NCBI GenBank assembly: GCA_023433505.1
Contig: JAEZCO010000085.1
Span: 1 to 47,718 of the forward strand
Length of the DNA stretch: 47,718 nucleotides
Direction of reading: 5' to 3'
Source of the DNA: Bacillota bacterium
GTDB taxonomy: Bacteria; Bacillota; Clostridia; Acetivibrionales; DTU013
The notes below the pieces were generated by a model. It had not been told where the DNA came from. It made no database searches and saw only the letters and a list, made by a program, of their open reading frames with translations. Positions 42,783 through 47,718 of this stretch are shown here, piece after piece. Position 1 is the stretch's first letter; every line of letters starts with the position of its first letter. A program made the translations under genes and the position numbers.

Positions 42783-43565
42783 TTACGACCCTGTCGACCG
42801 GTAATGCCTTACCCCGAACCTCCATACCAAAAGGCAGGGAAGGATGAAAAGCATTCCATAGAGCGGCGCCAGCATATAAAGTACCGCATTGTCCTTCACT
42901 TTGTCCAGAATATATAACAGCGGCAGATAGTTGACACACCCGAAAGGTATAACGAAAGTGAAAAAGCGCGTAACCCACTTTTTATAAATATTTAACGGAT
43001 ATTGGGACATCTCTCTTCCTCCGTCGGTAAAGATATTTGCAACTTCTATCCCCTGTACGGTCCAAAAGCACAGGGTGGCGGCCAGAATAAAAATCCCGGT
43101 GAATACAAAGATGCCGCTGATTATCATGAGCAGCAGTGTAATGATTTTTAGTATTCCCCATTGGATTTGCAGGTTTAAAACCGCCAACAGGAAAACGACC
43201 ACACTTTGAAAAAGCCTTCCGATCCTGGTGAACTCAAACTTTGATCCAAGTACCTGCAGGAAAGTGCTTCTGGGTCGCACCAGAACCCGGTCAAACTCTC
43301 CGTTGGCCACCATGCCGGAAAAAGCGTCGAAGCCTCTTACACAGCACTCACTGATGGAAAATGCCATATGTACTATGGAAAAGCATAGCGCCACTTCATA
43401 GAAAGTCCATCCCTTTACCGATCCAAAGCGCTCGAAAAGGAAGTATAATCCGGCAAATATGGAAAAGGGGATAAAAAACTGACCGCAGGAGAGAAGCCAG
43501 AAGGACACCCTGTACTGCATCTGGGCTTTCAATAATATACTTACATACTTCAAATATAGTTTCAT
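42783..43565 (-). CDS. ABC-2 type transporter permease
   Basis: Membrane protein of 260 residues with about six hydrophobic segments. The family block RGFDAFSGMVANGEFDRVLV and RPRSTFLQVLGSKFE is typical for the uncharacterised exporter permeases paired with a COG4586-type ATPase. GGAGGG lies 8 nt before the ATG at 43565; GTG 43574 is not favoured because the Shine-Dalgarno would be adjacent. It is the last gene of the ATPase-permease-permease operon. Substrate unknown; lipid, peptide or drug export are all possible. Confidence 0.9.
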   Translation of the reverse strand: MKLYLKYVSILLKAQMQYRVSFWLLSCGQFFIPFSIFAGLYFLFERFGSVKGWTFYEVALCFSIVHMAFSISECCVRGFDAFSGMVANGEFDRVLVRPRSTFLQVLGSKFEFTRIGRLFQSVVVFLLAVLNLQIQWGILKIITLLLMIISGIFVFTGIFILAATLCFWTVQGIEVANIFTDGGREMSQYPLNIYKKWVTRFFTFVIPFGCVNYLPLLYILDKVKDNAVLYMLAPLYGMLFILPCLLVWRFGVRHYRSTGS

Positions 43566-43570
43566 GAATA

Positions 43571-44374
43571 TCACCCTCCCTGTACAACAACGTGCTTAAG
43601 CACCTTCTTCATGGCTATTCTGCCAAGGAATATCAAAGCGGCAAGCCAGAAAATCTGTGTCGCAACACCGACAAGAGCCTCACTCACGGGGATGTTCCCG
43701 CTGTACACCCTGAAGGGCAGGTCCGCTGCCAGCCTGAAGGGCAGGACATAAGCTATCCTTTGCAGCCATTCAGGCATCAGGGGAATAGGAATTATGCCGC
43801 CTGCAAGGAAATCGCCGGCTACGCCGAAAACCAAAAGGGATCCGACAGGAGACATGGTGATAAATACTGAAATGTAAATGAACATCGATATTGACACCAA
43901 TACCAGCAGCCCCAATCCAAGGGTTACGAGAAACAAGCCGAAAGCCGCCGGATTTTTCGGAAGTGACAGCCTGTAGATTCCCGGCATGAAAAATGCGAAG
44001 AGCAGAATCGGAAAACACCTGAGCAGCGCTCCCGAAAACCGCTGTGCCAGGAGCTTTGCATACCAGAACTCATATAATCCGGAAGGCCTGCACAACTCAT
44101 AGGCGATATTTCCGCTGGTAATAAGATTGAACAATTCACCGTCCCTGTACCACAATACGATAAACACTAGAAAAGCCTGCTGCAGCCATATATAGCTTAC
44201 CAACTGGCTCAGCTCCATCGGCTGGGACTTCGCTGCTCCCTGGTAGAATGCCTCATAAACCATGATGAACATGAATCCCCAGAAAAATTGGGTCGCAACG
44301 CCGGCCACCGCTGCCGCCCTGTACTGCAGTCCGTTGATCAGCCGCATTCTGAATACCGAAAAGTACGCCTTCAT
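43571..44374 (-). CDS. ABC-2 type transporter permease
   Basis: Membrane protein of 267 residues with six hydrophobic segments. The block YRDGELFNLITSGNIAYELC and RPSGLYEFWYAKLLAQRF is the counterpart of the family motif in the neighbouring permease, so the two form a heterodimer. Its ATG overlaps the ATPase stop by 4 bp and its own stop lies 5 bp before the start of the next permease, evidence of translational coupling. Confidence 0.9.
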   Translation of the reverse strand: MKAYFSVFRMRLINGLQYRAAAVAGVATQFFWGFMFIMVYEAFYQGAAKSQPMELSQLVSYIWLQQAFLVFIVLWYRDGELFNLITSGNIAYELCRPSGLYEFWYAKLLAQRFSGALLRCFPILLFAFFMPGIYRLSLPKNPAAFGLFLVTLGLGLLVLVSISMFIYISVFITMSPVGSLLVFGVAGDFLAGGIIPIPLMPEWLQRIAYVLPFRLAADLPFRVYSGNIPVSEALVGVATQIFWLAALIFLGRIAMKKVLKHVVVQGG

Positions 44375-45348
44375 ATTTCATACTCCTTATAGAGTTGCAC
44401 AATGATTTCTTCAATTGGCGGGTTCTCCACGGTTACATCCCGTAAATCCAGTTTTTCCGAGAGGGAGGAGATAACTCCCGAAACGCTGGCTTTCTGCGTA
44501 TCTACGGTTAAACTGGCCCTCTCGGGCGACCAGCTCAGGATGGACACCCCAGGTACCTCGGGCAGTGTTTGGGTTTCGGCAAAATCAACAGTTATGGTCT
44601 TGTTTGTCCCGAACCGGCTTCTCAGCTTGGTCAGACTGCCGTCATAGAGGATTCTCCCTTTCCCGATAAGGAGGATCCTCTCCGCCAGCGCCTCAATATC
44701 ATTCATATCATGGGTGGTTAATATGACTGTTACCTTTTTCTCTTCATTCATGCTTTTTATAAATTTCCGGACCGCAATCTTGGAGACCGCATCCAGGCCG
44801 ATGGTGGGCTCATCCAGAAAAAGTATTTTAGGGCTGTGCAGCAGAGATGCCGCAATCTCACAGCGCATTCTCTGGCCAAGACTCAGCTGGCGTACGGGAG
44901 TTCCCATAATAGGGCTGATGTCAAGTGTTTCCACAAGCATATCCAGATTCTTTTTATATTCTGCCTGAGGAACTTTATAGATATCTTTCAGAAGCTGAAA
45001 GGAGTCGATGACAGGCACATCCCACCAGAGCTGCGAACGCTGGCCAAAAACAACGCCGATGTTTTTCACGTGAGCGATTCGGTCATTCCACGGCGTCCTG
45101 TCCATGATCCTGCATTTTCCGCTGTCGGGAACAAGGATACCGCTCATCACCTTGATGGTCGTTGACTTTCCTGCACCGTTGGGCCCGATATATCCCACCA
45201 CTTCCCCCTCGCCGATGGTGAAGGCTATGTCCCGAAGAGCTTCAACCTGGGTATATTCTCTTTTAAACAACGCTTTTGCCGCAGCCTTGAAACCGCCGGA
45301 CCGCTTTGCCACCTTGAATGTCTTGCACAATCCGTCAACCGCTATCAT
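44371..45348 (-). CDS. ABC-2 exporter ATP-binding protein
   Basis: Cytoplasmic ATPase of 325 residues that drives the two permeases. Walker A GYIGPNGAGKSTTIK (about residue 50), Q-loop in FGQRSQLWWDVPV, signature QLSLGQRMRCEIA, Walker B ILFLDEPTIGLDA and the switch His in VILTTHDMND are all intact. An additional C-terminal part of about 95 residues follows, as in COG4586-type members. AAGGAGG lies 7 nt before the ATG. First gene of the operon; the gap upstream has no obvious promoter for this strand. Confidence 0.95.
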   Translation of the reverse strand: MIAVDGLCKTFKVAKRSGGFKAAAKALFKREYTQVEALRDIAFTIGEGEVVGYIGPNGAGKSTTIKVMSGILVPDSGKCRIMDRTPWNDRIAHVKNIGVVFGQRSQLWWDVPVIDSFQLLKDIYKVPQAEYKKNLDMLVETLDISPIMGTPVRQLSLGQRMRCEIAASLLHSPKILFLDEPTIGLDAVSKIAVRKFIKSMNEEKKVTVILTTHDMNDIEALAERILLIGKGRILYDGSLTKLRSRFGTNKTITVDFAETQTLPEVPGVSILSWSPERASLTVDTQKASVSGVISSLSEKLDLRDVTVENPPIEEIIVQLYKEYEI

Positions 45349-45504
45349 TTTTGCACCTCCTTGAATTTTTTCGCACGGGAATTCATTTTATAACAAGACC
45401 CGGGAAAAGAAAAACTCCGGCCAAACCCGGATTGTTTGTTCCACTACGTGCAAAGCACACCTCCGGCACCATAATAATTTTTTCATATTTTTTCGTGATT
45501 TTTC

Positions 45505-45533
45505 TTGACAATCCGGTATTTTTTGTATATAGT
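45505..45533 (+). promoter_or_regulatory. Strong SigA-type promoter
   Basis: TTGACA (45505-45510), exactly 17 nt, TATAGT (45528-45533), in the gap between the exporter operon and the pentapeptide-repeat gene. Transcription should start near 45540. It points toward the candidate RNA and the gene at 45731. Confidence 0.75.
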
Positions 45534-45539
45534 ATATTT

Positions 45540-45621
45540 AATAAATTCAAGTTGAACATACCTTCAGCGATGCATATAGTAAAAAAGACATTAATACCGG
45601 TTGAGAAAAGCCGGTTTTTTT
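45540..45621 (+). ncRNA. Candidate small RNA or attenuated leader
   Basis: About 82 nt from the predicted start to a terminator in which ACCGG pairs with CCGGT around TTGAGAAAAG, followed by seven T. An ATG inside (45571) has no ribosome site, so a peptide is not supported. Either a short independent RNA, or a leader with premature termination ahead of the pentapeptide-repeat gene 110 nt downstream. The rest of the 45349-45730 gap shows no other gene. Confidence 0.5.
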
Positions 45622-45730
45622 ATGTAAACCTTTCGAAAACCATTTTGCAGCTACACACTTCCATATTCATCCGCCTTGATGTAAAATATTTTATAACCTT
45701 TTTACCATTGCTTTTAAGAAAGGGAAGCTC

Positions 45731-46336
45731 ATGGAAATCAAAAACCACAGTGCATATTCCGAAATGAATTTTAATGAGATGGACTTTGAAGGTCTGGAAA
45801 TTGCCGGCTGCAAGTTTGACCGGTGCAGCTTCCAGGGTGCAGAAATGGAAAGTATCCTCACCCGGAGGTGCAGTTTTTCGGACTGCAATTTCAAGGGTGC
45901 CCGTTTGAATGCTTCGCTGCATGACGCCTCCGCCTTCACCAACTGCCAGTTCCAATATGCCAATGTTTTCTGCGCACGGTTTACAGAATGCAAAATGATT
46001 GGTTCAAGCTTTGGGGAGGTCAATATGATTGGTCTTGAAATCGCCGGGGGAGACTGGTCCTATACCAACCTGCGGTCGCAAAACCTGAAGGGCCTGGATT
46101 TACGGCATGTTAAGCTGGTAAACGCCGACATGTCCATGTGCAATCTGGAGAAAGCAAATCTGAGAAACGCCGACCTCAGCCATGCGGTATTGGCACAGGC
46201 AAATTTAACCGGAGCGGATTTAAGGGATGCGAAAACAGAAGGCGTGGATTTCAAGGGGTTTAACCTTAAGGGAGTTTTGCTGGATATAGCCCAGGCAATT
46301 AGCGTAGCCCGGGCATATGGGGCCGTAATTGAGTGA
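45731..46336 (+). CDS. Pentapeptide-repeat protein
   Basis: Protein of 201 residues made almost wholly of A(D/N)LxX repeats: MDFEGLEIAGCKFDRCSFQG, then SFSDCNFKGARLNASL, and later ADMSMCNLEKANLRNADLSH and ANLTGADLRDAKTEGVDFKG. It should fold as a right-handed quadrilateral helix. QnrA-like gyrase-protecting proteins have this form and length (about 218), but Qnr-specific loops cannot be confirmed. A moderately unusual cysteine content (about 8) is noted. AAGGGAA precedes the ATG at 5 nt. Regulation may be through the leader upstream. Confidence 0.9.
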   Translation: MEIKNHSAYSEMNFNEMDFEGLEIAGCKFDRCSFQGAEMESILTRRCSFSDCNFKGARLNASLHDASAFTNCQFQYANVFCARFTECKMIGSSFGEVNMIGLEIAGGDWSYTNLRSQNLKGLDLRHVKLVNADMSMCNLEKANLRNADLSHAVLAQANLTGADLRDAKTEGVDFKGFNLKGVLLDIAQAISVARAYGAVIE

Positions 46337-46370
46337 ATAAACTAACAAAAAAGCCTATGGGGACCGTTCT

Positions 46371-46697
46371 TCACAGACAAGCTTGAAGCACCGACAGGAC
46401 TTCACTTAAAAGCTCGCCTGGCGCTTTTTCTATAAAGCCCGCATTTCTTGACTGGTAATCAACGGATTTTACTTGCTCCGCCATGACAAATCCGGATATT
46501 TCCTTGCAACTGACCATGATATGAAGTGGATAATTTCGTTTGGTAGACGTAATGGGACATACCAGAGAAAGCCCTGTCTGGCGATTAAAAAAATAATTAC
46601 TTATAACTAAGGCAGGTCTTTTTCCTCTTAGCTCATGGCCTGATTGCAGGGTGAAATCCAGCCATATGATATCTCCTTGATTCGGTATATAACCCAT
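46371..46697 (-). CDS. mazF: MazF/PemK-family mRNA endoribonuclease toxin
   Basis: Toxin of 108 residues. PNQGDIIWLDFTLQSGHELR and GKRPALVISNYFFNRQTGL match the MazF start, with the basic loop and the conserved KRPALVIS; SLVCPITSTKRNYPLHIMV follows. Catalytic Arg (GKR) and Thr (ITST) are kept. The ATG at 46697 has AAGGAAGAG at 7 nt and lies 1 nt after the antitoxin stop, the usual coupling. The frame is open 39 codons upstream within mazE but without support. Confidence 0.92.
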   Translation of the reverse strand: MGYIPNQGDIIWLDFTLQSGHELRGKRPALVISNYFFNRQTGLSLVCPITSTKRNYPLHIMVSCKEISGFVMAEQVKSVDYQSRNAGFIEKAPGELLSEVLSVLQACL

Positions 46698-46698
46698 G

Positions 46699-46947
46699 TT
46701 ACAACTCTTCCTTTCCGGAAGGAATACCCCAATCCTCTTCTGCCTGTTTTGTACCGCCGCTGTAATCTGCAAACAATTCTTCGATCCGATATTTTTTAAC
46801 CGGCTTTTCAACATGCTTGATTATGATTTTATCATATTCGGCTGTTATATCCACTTCATCACCTTCTTTAAAGGATGCTGTTAAGAGTAACTGTTTAGGA
46901 ATCCTTATTCCCTGGCTGTTTCCCCACTTCTGGAGCCTGGCTAGCAT
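46699..46947 (-). CDS. mazE: MazE-family antitoxin (AbrB/SpoVT-type)
   Basis: Antitoxin of 82 residues. The N-terminal swapped-hairpin DNA-binding domain is clear in ARLQKWGNSQGIRIPKQLL, followed by EGDEVDITAEYDKIIIKHV. The C-terminal tail YRIEELFADYSGGTKQAEED is acidic and should wrap the toxin. ATG 46947 has GGAGG at 8 nt; an ATG two codons earlier is too close to that site. A repeated palindrome lies directly upstream as autoregulatory operator. Confidence 0.92.
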   Translation of the reverse strand: MLARLQKWGNSQGIRIPKQLLLTASFKEGDEVDITAEYDKIIIKHVEKPVKKYRIEELFADYSGGTKQAEEDWGIPSGKEEL

Positions 46948-46966
46948 TTTCATCGCCTCCCGCCAT

Positions 46967-46985
46967 GTATATACATAGTATATAC
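46967..46985 (-). promoter_or_regulatory. mazEF operator: tandem GTATATAC sites
   Basis: Two copies of the self-complementary octamer GTATATAC (46967-46974 and 46978-46985) separated by 3 nt, 20 nt before the mazE start. The arrangement suits cooperative binding of a MazE dimer pair. The same stretch is AT-rich enough to hold the -10 box. Confidence 0.65.
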
Positions 46986-47067
46986 ATTATTCCACAAAAT
47001 GTCAATCACTATCTTTTCTTTTTCCCAGCACATGTTATGGTATTATTGGATAAATACCTTCGGAAGT

Positions 47068-47292
47068 GACTTGACCTTTTGGGGAGGAATCAACACCCAA
47101 CGCCTTTTGCCCTTTGCCACACCGGAACAGGTAAAGGCCAAGGTCCGTGAAACCATGGAAATCATGAGCGTAAACGGAGGCTACATCGCCGAACCCACCC
47201 ATTCTGTTCCCGGAGATGTGCCTCCTGAGAACATCGTTGCAATGCTGAAGGTCTTCCAGGAAAGTGCACAGAATGAAAAGAATGTGCAATAA
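47068..47292 (+). pseudogene. Remnant: C-terminus of a uroporphyrinogen decarboxylase-family protein
   Basis: About 75 residues, opening DLTFWGGINTQRLLPFATPE and including MSVNGGYIAEPTHSVPGDVP and PPENIVAMLKVFQESA, match the last part of UroD/MtaA-like proteins (the substrate-barrel end with G-GINTQ and the P-x-D-V/I-P-P-ENI block). The preceding 230 or more residues are missing; the codons just before are unrelated. It starts about 80 bp from the mazEF operator on the other strand. It is not a copy of the MtaA-like gene at 40664. Confidence 0.75.
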
Positions 47293-47298
47293 CCACTT

Positions 47299-47392
47299 GT
47301 CATTGCGAGTGAAACGCGGTAATCTAAGCCTTTTATGCAACTACTATATTTTTTGAGATTGCCACGCTTCATTGCATTCGCTCACAATGACA
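47299..47392. repeat. Inverted-repeat element (REP/MITE-like)
   Basis: TGTCATTGCGAGTGAA at the left and the reverse-complementary CGCTCACAATGACA at the right, with inner GGTAATCT against AGATTGCC. Elements with a TCATTGCGAG...CTCGCAATGA frame are widespread between genes in many bacteria. The centre (about 30 bp) is AT-rich. Confidence 0.7.
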
Positions 47393-47542
47393 GATGTGGC
47401 CTAAAATAGAAACCTTATTATGTATAGAAACCGTCTCCATTGTCCGCTTGATTCCCAGCTCTATGCTGTTGCAGCACTAAACCTCCTATCACAGCAAAGC
47501 AAAATGGGTGGGCATGGCTGCGAATAAATGCGTCATGTGGAG

Positions 47543-47710
47543 TCATGGCTGCAGGCTGTTTGTCCAGGCGAAGTTCGAATGCGGGACTCCAGAGGAATAC
47601 CCGTGACCCTTCGGCACGGACGCCGAAGACGCTTGTCTTTGAGCCAGGGATGGCGAATGACAAGCGCCCGCATTGGAACGAGCCTGGACATTACAGCCTG
47701 CCCATGACAG
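47543..47710 (+). ncRNA. Strongly folded element at the right edge, candidate structured RNA (HEARO/omega-RNA-like?)
   Basis: Long imperfect arms pair in register: GCAGGCTGT with ACAGCCTGC, GTCCAGGC with GCCTGGAC, and GTTCGAATGCGGG with CCCGCATTGGAAC. Inside are CCGTG...CACGG (47601-47619) and CGCTTGTC...GACAAGCG (47630-47666), the latter containing GCCAGGGATGGC. The inner stem ends exactly where the outer arm resumes (47666/47667), which suits coaxial stacking. ACCCGTGA and GCACGGACGCC recall parts of IscB-associated RNAs as remembered. A frame at 47418-47663 on the minus strand is not supported as a protein. Strand is a guess. Confidence 0.5.
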
Positions 47711-47718
47711 AGCTTGAT

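Noticed and set aside
45571..45767. Frame from ATG 45571 through the terminator
   Set aside because: No ribosome site; it crosses the stem-T7 terminator and overlaps the pentapeptide-repeat gene start.
47418..47663. 81-codon frame on the minus strand
   Set aside because: It runs through the folded element; the sequence is dictated by paired stems and shows no domain or upstream ribosome site.

Overview
The window comes from a spore-forming Gram-positive bacterium, most likely a member of the Clostridia (Bacillota). This rests on a T-box leader with a Trp specifier in front of trpS, a dipicolinate synthase subunit gene (dpaB), strong AGGAGG-type ribosome-binding sites with frequent TTG/GTG starts, a lipoprotein-type sugar-binding protein beside a membrane-bound AraC regulator, and SbcCD, ECF sigma and LtaS-like genes of Firmicute type. 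Species cannot be fixed from the sequence alone.

Layout. 1-545: the 5' half of a group II intron on the minus strand, cut by the window edge, directly behind an ABC permease gene. 549-6277 (minus): AraC-type membrane sensor/regulator, sugar-binding lipoprotein and two CUT1 permeases. 6416-16516 (minus): a catabolic region in two transcription blocks. One runs from a LacI regulator with its own promoter and operator through Gfo/Idh dehydrogenase, two paired SDRs, an HpcH/HpaI aldolase and NagA. The other holds creatininase-family hydrolase, NagB-like protein, YhcH-like protein, aldo/keto reductase and SDR. A histidinol-dehydrogenase-like gene and an XRE-cupin regulator lie upstream. The set looks like a pathway for an amino sugar or sugar acid; several members carry altered active sites, so the substrate is not predictable. 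18931-22703: LtaS-like phosphoglycerol transferase and, divergently, T-box-controlled trpS.

23110-24231 is the most unusual gene: an AraC DNA-binding domain fused to a MotA-like cytoplasmic segment without membrane helices and to a FliG C-terminal (rotor) domain. Charges at both sides of the stator-rotor interface are preserved. It is followed by an AlkZ-related protein, SbcC/SbcD, a heptad-repeat coiled-coil protein, DUF1848 and zinc-ribbon proteins, an LspA paralogue and two GNAT acetyltransferases. A possible 22-residue gene with its own terminator sits at 33133.

34977-39477: a compact sugar locus (VCBS/FG-GAP propeller, GH4 glycosidase, Gfo/Idh dehydrogenase) with a divergent AraC regulator. 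39696-42508: dpaB without dpaA, a small unknown protein, a UroD/MtaA-family methyltransferase and an ECF sigma factor. 42783-45348: a three-gene ABC-2 exporter. 45505-47718: a candidate small RNA, a pentapeptide-repeat protein, a MazEF toxin-antitoxin pair, a decayed UroD-family fragment, an inverted repeat, and a strongly folded element at the right edge that may be the RNA of an IscB/HEARO-type element.

A dispersed hairpin repeat with an 18-bp palindromic core occurs at least five times between genes, twice in a long form of about 240 bp. No tRNA, rRNA or CRISPR array was seen.
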